A stretch of 64,000 bases of DNA, taken from NCBI GenBank assembly GCA_024663395.1, contig JANFAH010000037.1, forward strand, positions 496,001 through 560,000, read 5' to 3'. This DNA comes from Pisolithus tinctorius (lineage: Eukaryota; Basidiomycota; Agaricomycetes; Boletales; Pisolithaceae). This document shows, piece by piece, positions 24,473-35,642 of the stretch (position 1 is its first letter; every line of letters begins with the position of its first letter). The notes under the pieces are model-generated. The model made no database searches, was not told where the DNA came from, and saw only the letters and a program-made list of their open reading frames with translations. Position numbers and translations under genes: made by a program.

Positions 24473-25480
24473 CGTCGCCCGGTTTGGGCTAATTCTGGAG
24501 TTCACCGTGGATGATATCTGGCAGTTAATACTTTGTCTTATCGGTGGGGTTTTCTGTCTCATGCGACCGGCAGCCTGGTACCACTCCTCTTACGTTACGT
24601 GGTGTATCTACACCGCGACGACTGCGGAGTTCACTCCTTCTGGTATCAAGGTGCTAGGTCTCGGATGCCCGTCGATTCAAAAGTAGTGCTTTAGAACATC
24701 GAATTCTGTTTATTTTCGGCTTCTCTTCTCGTCTCACCGCTCTGATTCTCGCGTCCAACTCAACCCCTCATCTGATCCTGCTTTCTTCGTTTTTTTTTTT
24801 TTTTTTTTTTTTTCGGTCTTGTCTTTTACTATAGTACTGTACATGCTCAGCCTCCATCGTTCTCCCCGGTCGTCCTGGTTCATTGTGATTGCACTCCGGC
24901 ACTCGCGCTACCTTTCCTACGCTACATTGGCGTTGCTATCTTAACTCGGGCGGCACCGACATCGCATTCTCTTGCTATTGACGGTTCGTTCTGTAAGCGC
25001 CCCCAAAAAGAAACACGAATCATCCTGGAGTCAATATACGATTGCGGCAGGCAGCCCTCTGACCGCTTCTTCGCCACCGTCGCTGCTAATTCTAGAGGAG
25101 GGCTAATAGTCATCTCCCCTCTGCTGTATACCTTTCTTTTCGCCATCACCCTCATTCTGAACGTATCAAAACCCTCGTCGGCAGGCGGGCCTGCAGGACG
25201 GCGGTGGGAAGAAGTAGTTTTCGCACTGACCTATATACATACCGTACTGATATATGTTAGAAAGAACCGAGCTGTCGTCGCCTTTCCGTTCGATCGTGTA
25301 TAGAATGTAATATTCCAGTCGTAAGCCTGATGCAGGACACCTGCGTGGTGATTTTGGAATATTGTAAGGATGGCACAATGATAGATGCCGACAGCTCGGA
25401 GAAATTTGGCTGTGCGACATTTTTGACACCTGTACTTACAAAGTTGCAATTTGATCGCGGTGATGAGGGACATTTACTCC
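24473..25480. other. 3' flank of the zinc-finger gene, no gene seen
   Basis: Contains the probable 3' untranslated region, a long T run (24790-24813) and then about 650 bases with only short frames. Nothing else is recognised. Confidence 0.6.
24790..24813 (+). repeat. Homopolymer run of 24 T
   Basis: Uninterrupted T run about 320 bases after the zinc-finger stop codon. It may be a retroposed poly(A) end on the minus strand or simple slippage. Length in an assembly is unreliable. Confidence 0.9.
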
Positions 25481-26600
25481 TGTCGATCAAACGATCTGCA
25501 GTAGCACACACACTTCCAACACTTCACTCATGTCACTACAATACCCGCATTGGGCCTGGCCCTCGGGAGCCCTCGGGGCATCTTTTGGCAAAGGGATAAA
25601 TAGATTGCGCACACAGAAAGACGCTTCCTCAAATCTAGCTGCGCATGGAGATGGCGGCCTTCCAGTTCCAGCCACTTCCCACATGTCATGCGTTGCGATG
25701 GGGCTGGGGGCCCGGAAAACGCCAGGCACACTTAGACTACTTCTAAGAGATAGGGGGTATTAAATTTGGCGCCACGTCACAATGTGAAATGTGAGAGGAA
25801 ACTCATGTCTTCGAATAACTTATCACAGCTTCGAATATGACAACGGTAGGCTAGGGTAAACTTCATATGGTATGTAAGCCTTTGTGGACGGCGCCCTACT
25901 GCGCCACACGGAATTCTTGCGGGTCATGTCGGGTTGTTGAATGTATTGGCGGAGGTCGTGTGAGGGGGGGGATGAACTTTGAATTCTCGAAGTTGGAAAA
26001 GAGGCACATGTCAGCGTGAACATTTGAACATTGTATATATGCCGTTCCCGTCAACGCTCGCGGCAGCGTCGGAGGTTTTACAGTATGTGCCTGTGCTGCG
26101 TAGAAGTAGAAAATCTGTTTGTCATATGTATATATATCGTGGCAAGTCACCGACGAGTCCGCGTGGATGTCCATGCAGTGCCCGCACGCCTCCTCCGCGA
26201 CAGAGGGGGACAGTTTCGGGGTGAGGAACCTGCCAAGTTGGTTCGTAGGCGTTCAGACACCACTTGCGACTCCGTCAACCCTGTCCGTGGATCGTGTATG
26301 ACGAAGTCTGAGAATAATCTTTTCGCGTAGGTGCCTTGGTGCCTGGCCAACTGGTCCATGCGCCATATCATGAAGATCGAGTTGGGACTGTGGGCATTCC
26401 CTGTTAATTCATATTGATACTTTGGGATCGACGCCGGGTTCGCACTCGTCAGATCTCTTGACTGATATGCTGTGCTCGGATAGACTTGCGAACGCTGACG
26501 GGGAGCGCTATTACGGAGCGTTCTACGCAGGCACTGCGAGGAAAGCAAGCATGGGAACGCCGCGCCCTCAAAGAGTGTGATACCTGCTGAGGTCACATAG
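25480..26600 (-). pseudogene. Unknown minus-strand gene, broken copy 1
   Basis: This corresponds base by base, with many indels, to 32330-33340. Its frame equivalent to the intact 151-codon ORF of copy 2 (32332-32787) is split into short pieces (25487-25729, 25823-26023, 25896-26174), so it is broken. The protein family is not recognised. Confidence 0.6.
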
Positions 26601-26605
26601 AACAT

Positions 26606-26690
26606 TTAGACTAATTGGTAGAACATATCAGTGCCATGTCCAAATCAATGGTTCAATATTCAATACCGACCCGTTCCACCGGTAAACAGA
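26606..26690 (+). other. tRNA-like relic, copy 1
   Basis: The segment GACTAATTGGTAGAACA followed by AGTGCCA resembles the D arm and anticodon region of a fungal glycine tRNA, but the B-box region reads GGTTCAATATTCAATACC and is interrupted. It sits at the same place in the repeat as the better copy at 33322-33395. The stems do not pair well, so this is at best a dead tRNA or tRNA-derived sequence. Confidence 0.3.
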
Positions 26691-26699
26691 TATCATTCG

Positions 26700-27480
26700 T
26701 CTAATGATCGGTAACTTTACAAGGGCTTGTTCCTGAAGTGTTTGCTTGAGGTAGATCCGAGTCGGAAGGCGGAAGCTTGAGGCGACGCCCTTGGGTTAGT
26801 ACAACTTGAACTTGCCTTGTGGCACTACCCGGAAGAGAACCCACCGGACCGATGTGACGCTCAATGCGGCGGACAAGTCTGGCAAGGTACGTAATGGCGG
26901 CCAGCCTAGTAGCCTTCACACGTCCCGACACGGCGTAGTACGTACGCACCGAGGCCACCCTTTGTCGTTCGGTGGGAAGATCACAGCGTCATCAAAAGAT
27001 GGTATACGTATGTGGGAGGTGCACCATGTATGGTTTGGGTTCAGTGGCTAGCACTAACAATTGAATACACACTGTCACTATCCGAACTATATCCTCAGGT
27101 TGATGCCACTCCACTTACAACCATCAAGGCAACTTGACGACAATTCTATACGACTCCTTTATGTGAACGCCTGTAATCTCCGTGGTCGGCATACCTATGT
27201 CATCGGCCAAGCCAGAATGACCAGGGAATAAGGAACCTACATTCCCAAATGGGTTGACTTGGGATGCTATGTTGATGTAAGTACTACTTATTGGCACACC
27301 GGGAACGTTGATAGTGGACTTGGCAAACGCACCATTAATCGTCATCTAACCAAAGGAGGCGAATACACGGTCTTGCCAAAGTGGCACAGCGTTAACTTTA
27401 TTTGCTGTTAGGTTTCATCATGTGTTCTTCCTGAGCGCCGATTCAACGCAATGGGCAAAAATCAGTAATACCTCGCCACT
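26700..27480 (-). repeat. Repeat module Y, copy 1 (73-codon minus-strand frame)
   Basis: This module recurs at 28840-29560 and 33400-34100. Here a minus-strand frame of 73 codons (27124-27345, starting MTINGAFAKST) is intact, while the matching frames in the other two copies are disrupted. A shared minus-strand block upstream, reading AATAAAGTTAACGC then CCTCCTTTGGTTAGAT, could be its promoter. It may be the first exon of the unknown minus-strand gene whose later part is at 25480-26600. Family not recognised. Confidence 0.45.
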
Positions 27481-27589
27481 GCATGATCTGTAGGGTGCGG
27501 GTGGACCTGACAGCTGTGGGGAAATCTCACCTTTGCTATGGAAACACACCCGTGACCACTGCCCTTATGTGCACCTATCCCTTTCCACT

Positions 27590-28650
27590 TGATGTGGGGA
27601 ATGATTCCAGATTACCTTGTGACGCGCATCGAGACCCAGGTAGCCCGAAAATTCGGAGGGCACGATGCTTCGTGAACGTATTAGCTCGATCTTCTATTTA
27701 CATGGTCTTTCAGAGACAGGGTTCCGCTCTTCTTCCTATTATCACAGGAGTTGGGTGGATGCAGGTAAACCACCAAACGAATATATCTACGACGATCATC
27801 GTAATAGGGGCTTCAGGTACGCTGCTTTCCTGTCGGTTGTCCCGTACCCCTTTCGCGAGTCGACAACGTGGGGCGGGGGACGGGTTGCATCCCACCTTGT
27901 ATGATGTAGCCGCCTTCATATCTCGCTGCGGTTCACGTTTCACTTGAATGCAGGGTGCTAGCGATGGGTGTACTGATAGTCTCATTCGCAAGTGTGTTCA
28001 TTCCCACTTATTGATTTTGCGACCAAGTGTTGAGTGCCGTATAAAAGTGATCGCGGTTCGTGCCATCGGAACACGAGCACATGTGACGTGTGATGCACTC
28101 GATGGCTTACTTGTCCTTGTGGTGTGTCGTAGTATCGACAATTGGGTAGGTTCCTCTGCTCGTTACTATACGGTATCGCAACTCCTATTCCACAGATTTT
28201 TTTTTTTTGCGGGGAACCTATGGTATACTCAACCTATTGATAGGTTTGTTTGGCTTCGTCGCAGGGGCACGATTTGCCGCGGTTTGATGGCGTAGACTAG
28301 CTCTAATGATTTCGTAGATATGCTTGACAGTGGGACTTCAATGCGAGACTGCTGCTCGTGGAGTGACAGGGAAGCCTAGGTCCAGGTGATCTTTGTTAAT
28401 GTACTAGAGATCTTTTTTTTTCAAGACCGTGCCATCTTTCTTATCATTTCACGGGACCGGGATTATCGTGACTTGTGCGGTTTATATTGCGGTCAGTCGG
28501 CATTACCTCTCGCTTTGTAGGATGAGGCGTTGACCCATCCCACATATAGCTTAACAAGCAAAGCAACAGCGAGAGCCTAAGGTAGCTCTCGAGTCTGGGG
28601 AGTCCACACTCGAGGAAGGCTTGTTGACACACAGGAACTCAGTATCTGAA
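27590..28650 (+). pseudogene. EamA transporter pseudogene, C-terminal half
   Basis: From about 27940 this matches the second half of the intact transporter at 30468-32111: the membrane segment after VLVMG, the RAIGTRAH region, the LQRETAARG-like region, the last helix and the charged tail. The front part (27590-27720) matches sequence far upstream of the intact gene, so the N-terminal half has been deleted. A run of T at 28199-28208 and several frame changes break what remains. Confidence 0.65.
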
Positions 28651-28839
28651 GAATGACCAGTAAAGATCGAGGAGAGAGCACTACAAAAAGTTAAATACCA
28701 CTACAGTTATTTGCTGTCATCGCTGTAGCGGTATTTTTTTCCAGCGGTTACTCCGATGAGCGACACCCGCCGCATGGAGTTGGTAATGTATGTAGTGTCG
28801 CTGATTCTGCACAAGAATAGATAATGAACAAGTTCATTG

Positions 28840-29560
28840 CTTCCACTGTTCGCAGTCGTAGTACTGGTTCAGCTCTCGAAGTGTTTGCTTGAGGTGAGTA
28901 TGAGTTGGAAGGCGGTAGTTGAGGTGACGCCCTTGAGTGGGGGACAATCCGTTAGACTTATCAATAAGTTATGACCGCTACAGCGGACGGCCTGGCCTTC
29001 ACACGTCCCAACACGGCGTACGTACGCATCGCTGTCATTCGGTGGGAAGACTGCAGCCACGAAGTGATATTGTACGTGTGGGTTGTACCATGTCTAGTTT
29101 GAGTTCAGTGGCTAGTACTAACATCGATTAGTACTGCCTCTAGGGTTCGAACTATCCTCTGCAAGCTGATGCCACTCACAACCATCAAGGTGGCTTGACG
29201 ACGGTTCCACACGAATGCTTCGTGTAAACGTCCGCAATGTCCGTGATTGACACGCTGACTGGACTCCGAGACGGGTCCTACATTCCCAAACAGGTTGACC
29301 TGCAATACAATGTACTCCCAGAAGGAAGTATATATTTGACCTGGCCCGTACCATCAGTGGACTTAGCAAACACACGATTAATCGTTATCTAACCAAAGGA
29401 GGCGAGTAGGAGCCGTGCGAGTTTGTGATAATGCGGTCTTGCTAAAGTGGCAAGGCGTTAACTTTATTGGCAATAAGGCTTCGTCGTGTATTCTTGCTGT
29501 GCGCCAATCCACTGCAATGCGAGTATTCATTAATACCTCACCGCCTCATGATCTGTAGGG
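28840..29560 (-). repeat. Repeat module Y, copy 2 (degenerate)
   Basis: Matches 26850-27480 along its length. The minus-strand reading frame is broken (ATAACG in place of the ATG, plus indels). Confidence 0.55.
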
Positions 29561-30467
29561 TGCGAGTAGACGATTTCCACCTCTGCCATTGAAGCTCTCG
29601 TCTGGCAATTGCCTCCGAGCTACTGCCACAGGCGTCGTTTAATACGCTGTTACTAGAGCGCCATCGTCTTCTGCCTCGCGGTTCAGTGGTCAGGTACTTT
29701 TGCCGCCTGAGCCTCAGTGTTTGCTTCGTCCGACCACCTCTCGCGAGTTGACATGGGGAATATCCCAAATCAACTTCCTTGTGAGGCGAATGGAGACTCG
29801 AACAACCTGAGAGCTTTAGGATTTTCGAAAGGCACGATGCTTTGTGAACGTATTAGCTCGATCTCGTATCCACGTGGTTCGTCGGAGACGGAGTTCTACT
29901 CTTCTTTCCATTTTACTTGACGGGCCAATCCAACTTGCATTCCTAGGAGCTCGGTGGATGGAGTGAAAGATGCACCAAATGAAGATGTTTATGACGATCG
30001 TTGTGGTAGGGACTTCAGATGCGCTGCTTTCCGGTGTTTCGCAAGTAGACAAACATAGTAAGTTTACGAATTCATCCTTCAAGGGTCTGATCGAGATTTT
30101 GTCTTCGTGCATTGGGATACAGCACGATAGCAAAGGAGAACTCATGAGGATAAACTCATCGGCTCTGTCGGTCGTTTTGGCACAGTTTCGTGAGAGATGT
30201 CTTTTCTATACGCCACTGCATGAGTAATCAAGCCCACGCTCCAACCAGCAGTCGGCCCGTAGGACCCATGGACACAGCAAAACTCAACCGATAACACAGT
30301 GATCACATACAAGACGACCATGAGCACGAGCTCGGAGAATACGTATACTGCCCTTGCACAAGATCCTGTCCAAGAGGGCATCAACGTGCAGGCGTCCAAG
30401 ACGACAACTAGGTGGTACTGGACCAGGTTCTTTCTGCCATACGCGTTTGTCCTTAATACGTTCCAGC
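29561..30467. other. Upstream region of the intact transporter
   Basis: Recurs in part at 27560-27720 and 34170-34510, so it belongs to the duplicated unit. It contains short frames only and should hold the promoter. Confidence 0.5.
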
Positions 30468-32111
30468 ATGATGCAGTGGAGAGAGTATCGCGACACCATC
30501 CAAGGGAACATTGTCGGATGCGTGCGCAGCAATGTCGGTCTTCTACTCGTCATGCTCTCGCAGGTGTTCTTTTCGTTCATGAACGTCGCCGTCAAAGTAT
30601 TGAACCAATTAGACCCACCGGTTCCCGCGTTTGAGGTGAGTGGTACTGATATTGCCGTCCGGCACTTGGCTTGATCTACCTGCGTTGACGGCCTTGTAGC
30701 TTGTGATCGTTCGCATGGTATAGTGCTTGCCCTTGATTGACTCCTGTCGCGCTAACCCCGGGTGTTAGGCTATCACGTTCATTTGCTGCGAGATATACAT
30801 GTGCGTCTTTCAGTATCAACGGCGTCTTCGGCTGACCGTCAACTGCGTGACGCAGGATTGCTGCAAGGATTCCGGATCCGTTTCTTGGACCAAAGGAAGT
30901 CAGGCCGCTCTTGGTGTGTCGAGGCGTTGCTGGGTAGGCTCGGATTCCAAAGGCATGAAACAGAACCAATGAGTGCGGTAAATTTTTAGATTTTTCGGGC
31001 TCTTTGGCATTTATTATGCACTCCAATACCTCTCGCTGGGAGACGTCACTGTCCTGACTTTTGTCGGGCCTATATTCACGGGAATAGCAGGTCGTCTGTT
31101 TCTAGGGGAAACCTATTCAAAAAGGGAGGCTGTTGCGTCATGTCAGTGCCCCCTGTAGAGGTATTTGCTTGTTTCACTTACAGTCAGCTGTGGTACAGTT
31201 TGCAGTCTCTTTGGTGTCGTCTTGATCGCGAGGCCCCCCTTTTTGTTTGAAAGTGCCAGAGATCCAGAGCTCGATGAACCTACAGTATATGCTAGCGCGG
31301 GAGACAGGTTCCGTGCCACCTTGTATGATAAGGTTTCCTTCATGTCTCGCTGCGGTTCACGTTTCACTTGATTTCAGGGTGCTAGTGATGGGTATAACAA
31401 TAGCCGCATTTGCAAGTGCGTTCGTTCCAACTTATTGATTTTGCGACTAAGTTTCGAGTGCCGTATAAAAGTGATTGCGATTCGCGCCATCGGAACACGA
31501 GCACACGCAATGCACTCAATGGCTTACTTCTCCTTGTGGAGTGTCATAGTATCGACAATTGGGTAGGTTCCTCTGCTGGTTACTGTATGGTGTCACAACT
31601 CCTATTCTGTAGATTGCTTTTTTCCAGGGAATCTATGGTATATCCAACGCAATGGGAGTGGAGTGCACTGCTGTTATTGATAGGTGTGTTTGGTTTCATT
31701 GCACAGGTATGATACAATTTGCCGTGGTTTGATGAGACAATTTAACTCTAATGGGATCGATGGATCGCAGATGTGCTTGACAATGGGACTTCAGCGCGAG
31801 ACCGCCGCTCGTGGAACGATGGGAGTCTACGTCCAGGTGATCTTTGCTAATGTATTAGAGATTATCTTTTTCAAGACCGTGCCAAGTTTCTTGTCACTCC
31901 TTGGGACCGGGATTATCATGACTTGTGCGATTTACATTGTAGTGAGTTGGCATCACTTCTCTCCGTTGCTTGGTATGGGGCCTTTGACAGGCCCAACCTG
32001 TAGTTTACCAAGCAGAAGCAAGGTCAAGAGCCCAAGGTGGCTCTCGAATCAGGGGAGCCCTCACTCGAGGAAGGCTTGTTGACGCATAGAGACTCGGTGT
32101 CTGAAGAATGA
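30468..32111 (+). CDS. EamA/DUF6-type drug/metabolite transporter (DMT superfamily)
   Basis: Ten-helix membrane carrier of the DMT superfamily; its substrate cannot be told from sequence. Reconstructed exons: 30468-30635, 30700-30717 (18 nt, LVIVRM), 30769-30800, 30856-30933, 30990-31141, then from 31184, with further exons to TGA at 32109-32111. Family landmarks appear in order: FMNVAVKVLNQLDPPVP, the microexon, PDPFLGPK, CRGVAGFFGLFGIYY, LQYLSLGDVTVLTF, CSLFGVVLIARP, AIRAIGTRAHAMHSM, LQRETAARGTMGVYVQ and a last helix with GTGIIMTCAIYI. A soluble Gln/Glu-rich tail ends ESGEPSLEEG...SEE. All junctions checked keep phase, so this is the only intact member of the array. Two broken copies flank it. 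Confidence 0.85.
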
Positions 32112-32331
32112 CCGGTAAAGATGGAGGAGAGAGAGCGAGAACCCCAATTATTTATCACTGAAAGCAATGGACATCCAGTCACGTATGTTTTCCAAGGGCG
32201 CCCTGCGCGAGATGCAGGCACACCATCACGAGTGCACCCGCCAAGTACCCACGTAGAGTATGGTAAATGGAACTGCCACAAGGCTTACAAGCTGCATGAA
32301 AAGATTCGCATCATTCAAGCTGTGTACAAGT

Positions 32332-32787
32332 CTAACGGCACTCGCAAGTCTGCAAGTCGGGGATATTGATTTCCAGCTGTGACGGCATCAGGTTCCCAAC
32401 TTCAAAGGATGGACCGATTGGGCCGAGGCTAGAGATGTCCAAGCCCTCGGGACATTTTTGGCAGAAGGGTAAATAGTTCGCGCACACATAAACCTTCTTC
32501 AAATGCAGCTGCGCATGGAGATGGTCTTCTAGCTCCTTCTGGTTACAGCCAGTTCCCAGAGGAAACTCACGACCATTCATGTCTTCGAATAGCTTATAAT
32601 AGCTTTGAATATGACAACGGTAGGCTTCATATGGTATGTATGCACTATGTATGTCTTCTCTTGTGAACTGCGCACTACCGTGCCATGCGAAATTCTTGCG
32701 GGTCACGTCGGACTGCTGAACGTATTGAAGGAGGTCATGTGAGGGCGGAATGAACAATGAGTTCTCGAAGTTGGAAAAGAGGCACAC
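32332..32787 (-). CDS. Unknown protein or exon, 151 codons (intact copy)
   Basis: Intact minus-strand frame rich in aromatic residues and Cys, with segments such as MCLFSNFENS, HSAYIPYEAYRCHIQSYYKLF and LPFCQKCPEGLD. Its counterpart at 25487-26050 is broken at several points, so an intact 151-codon frame here hints at coding. No signal peptide or membrane segment is evident, and I recognise no family. It may be the last exon of a longer minus-strand gene that includes 32950-33340 and module Y. Confidence 0.45.
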   Translation of the reverse strand: MCLFSNFENSLFIPPSHDLLQYVQQSDVTRKNFAWHGSAQFTREDIHSAYIPYEAYRCHIQSYYKLFEDMNGREFPLGTGCNQKELEDHLHAQLHLKKVYVCANYLPFCQKCPEGLDISSLGPIGPSFEVGNLMPSQLEINIPDLQTCECR

Positions 32788-33321
32788 AACGTGAACGTTT
32801 GAACATTGTTATGCCGTTCGCATGAACCCAGGCAACACCGTCATGTAGTGCCTGTGCTGTGCAGAAGTGGAAATTCTGCTTGTCATATGTATATCGTGGC
32901 AAGCCACCACGAGTCTGCGTGGAGACGTGCGGATACAGTGTGAATGTCCACGCAGTGCCCGCACGCCTCTTCCTGAGACAGAGGGGGACAGTTTCGGAGC
33001 AAGGAATTGCCTAGCTAGTTCGTGGATATTCGGACACCACTTGCGACTCCGTCAACCCTGTTCATGGATCGTGTATGACGAAGCCTGAGAATAATCTTTT
33101 TCCAAATGTGCCTTGACGCTTCGCCAGATAGTAGTCCACGCCACATCAGTCGAAGTTGGGTTCGTACCCATCAGGTCTCTTGACTAGCATGCTGTGGCAG
33201 GATCGATTGCAAACGCTGATGGGGAGCGTTATTATGGAGCATTGTGCGCAAATCCTGCAAAGAGAGCAGGCATGGGAACGCCGCGCCCTCAAGCCATATG
33301 AAACCTGTTGAGGTCACATGG

Positions 33322-33395
33322 AATATTTAGACTAATTGGTAGAACATACGAGTGCCACGTACCACGCCAGTGGTTCGATACCGACCCGTTCTAGC
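33322..33395 (+). other. tRNA-Gly(GCC)-like relic, copy 2
   Basis: Reads GACTAATTGGTAGAACA (A-box-like), then GTGCCAC (like the glycine GCC anticodon loop), then GGTTCGATACC (33372-33382, a good B box), in the right order and spacing. The T and anticodon stems pair poorly and the acceptor stem cannot be formed, so I do not call a functional tRNA. Confidence 0.35.
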
Positions 33396-33399
33396 GGTA

Positions 33400-34100
33400 A
33401 GCAGAAATTATTCATCTAAATGATTGGTCATAGTCAGGCCCGTTCGTGAATTCGTGCTTAGTTGAGGTAGATCTGAGTCGGAAGGTGGAAGCGCCGCCAT
33501 CAAGTGAGCACAACTTGCCTTGTGGCACTATGTGGAGGACAACTGGTAAGTGGGTTATGACGAGCAAACATTCACTGCAGCGGACAGGTCTAGGAAGATA
33601 CGTAATAGCGGCCAGCCTAGTGGCCTTCACACGTCCTCGCGACACGGCGTACGTACGCAAGAAACTCACCGAGACCACCATTGTCATTCGGTGGGAAGAC
33701 TACAGCGTCGTCAAGTGATAGTATGTATGAGGTACACTACGTATGGTTTGAGTTCAGTGGCTGGCACTAACATTGTTACAGCCATCAAGGCGGTCAGACT
33801 TGAAACTCTATACGACTCCTTCATGTGAAGCATCCATATTGTCCGTGGTTGGGATATCGCTTTATTCTGCGGTAGTACCTGGAGACGGGCCCTACATTCC
33901 CAAACGTGTTGACTTGCGATACTGTGTGCTCTCAGAAGCAGTGCATATTTGATTCGGGCCGTACAATCCGCACACCAAGAACGTTGGTATGGGACTCGGG
34001 AGACACACGATCAATTGTGATCTAACCAAAGGAAGTGAGTAGGTTTGCGGGGACAACTTGTATGTCATGACATGGTCCTGCTGAAGTGGCACGGCGTCGA
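33400..34100 (-). repeat. Repeat module Y, copy 3 (degenerate)
   Basis: Third copy of the 26700-27480 module with further deletions. The minus-strand frame is lost. It is followed directly by the third, truncated transporter copy, as in unit 1. Confidence 0.5.
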
Positions 34101-34169
34101 CTTTATTTGCGGTTAGGCTTTGTTATATGATCTTCTTGCGCACCGATTCAACACAACGGAAAATTCAGT

Positions 34170-35200
34170 ACTACACGCCCAGATACCCCACAAAGTGTTT
34201 GGGTTCTTTTACCACAAAAGCTTCGGTGCTGTTACGTGCACGTATCCCTTTCCAGCTGATGTGGGGAAATACATAAGTATTCCAGATTGATTTCCTTGTG
34301 ATGCGCATTGGGACCCAGATAGCCCGAGAACTACAGGATTTTTGGAAGGTACGACGCCTTGTGAACGCATTGGTTCAATCTCCTATTCACATGGATGGAC
34401 ACGGGGAAACCACCGAACGGACGATCACCGTAGGAGGGGCTTCAGGTGTGCTGCTTTCCGGTCGGTTGCCCCGTACCCCTATTTCGCAAGCCGTACAGCT
34501 TCGTGAGAGAAGGTGTACGGTACCAATCAGGCCCATGTTCTAACGGCAGTTGCTTTGGTCTGCCCGTGTTGACGACCTCGTAGCTTGTTATCGCCCACAT
34601 GGTATAACGTTTGTCCTTGATTAACACCTGCGGTACTAACCTTGGATGTCAGGCTATCACGTTCATTTGCTGTGAGTGCGCCTTCCGGCAGCAGTGGCGT
34701 TCTCGGTTGACTGTCAACTCGATGACGCGGGATTACTGCAAGGATTCCGGATCCGTTTCTTGAACCGAGGGGTGTTAGGCCGCTCTTAGTGTGTCGAGGC
34801 GCCGCTGGGTAAGCTCAGATTTTAAAGGCGTGGATTAGAACTGATGAGTGGCGAAATTGTAGATTTTTCGGGCTCTTTGGCATTTATTACGCACTTCAAC
34901 ATCTCTCGTTGGAAGACGTCACTTTTGTTAGGCCTATATTCACTGGAATAGTAGATTGTCTGCTCCTAGCAAAAACCCACTCAAAGAGAGAGGTATTTGT
35001 ATCACCTCAGTGTCCCCTGTAGAGGCATTTGCTTGTTTTACTTACAGTCAGCTGTGGTGCAGTTTATAGTCTCTTCGGTGTCATCTTGATCTTGAGGAAC
35101 CCGCAGTAAATGCTGGCGCAGGAGACAGCTTGCGTGTCACCCTTCTCCCTGTGTGGTACAGTCTCCTTTATTTCTCGCTTTCGTTCACTTTTCATTTGAG
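34170..35200 (+). pseudogene. EamA transporter pseudogene, N-terminal half
   Basis: Matches the intact transporter from its 18-nt exon (about 34580; LVIAHM here) through the PDPFL, RGVAG and FFGLFGIYYA segments to the GVVLI helix near 35090. Then it stops matching around 35170, so the second half is missing. The GPK loop is altered by indels, the first exon is not recognisable, and several frames are broken. Confidence 0.65.
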
Positions 35201-35279
35201 GCGCCTCATTTAGCCCAGAGAGTACGTTTTCCCAACTTTCATATCCTAGCCCGACCTGATCGATGTTTTCCTTTCATAG

Positions 35280-35561
35280 AGTCTGGGTGACCCGAATTCG
35301 CTTGACAGTCGCTATTGGGCACAGGGGAACCAGTTTCTCTGCCCAGAGGAAATTGAGGAGTTGGAGCTGCGATTCCTCGATGTTCTGAGGCATGACATGG
35401 ACGCCGAGGATTGCGAGCTCTTCGAACATCAATCAGCAATTTCCAAATGCATCAACCCTCCGCACGCGCCCAGAATATGTCTACTCCATGACAATTTACG
35501 TCTGAGGAGATTGCAGACGTTACGCCAGCTAGAACTTGACCGAGGTGTCCTAGACCTATAA
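35280..35561 (+). CDS. Possible 5' exon of the Gfd2-like gene
   Basis: A frame of about 90 codons follows an acceptor-like TTTCATAG at 35273-35280 and ends at a TAA at 35559-35561. It is rich in acidic and Leu residues (EEIEELELRFLDVL...). It has the same strand as, and lies 90 bases before, the frame at 35643, which itself lacks an ATG. It may therefore be an upstream exon, but I could not find a donor that clearly joins the two. Confidence 0.3.
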   Translation, partial: SLGDPNSLDSRYWAQGNQFLCPEEIEELELRFLDVLRHDMDAEDCELFEHQSAISKCINPPHAPRICLLHDNLRLRRLQTLRQLELDRGVLDL

Positions 35562-35642
35562 TCACGTACTCGTCGCACCTACACTCCTTGCGTACTTGAA
35601 TAAATAGCTGTCGAGTCCGAGGCGTGTGTCTACACGTTTGGC

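Noticed and set aside
26930..27051. WD40-like string (KITASSKDGIRMWEV) on the plus strand
   Set aside because: It occurs once, does not recur in the other two copies of the module in frame, and no second WD repeat is nearby.
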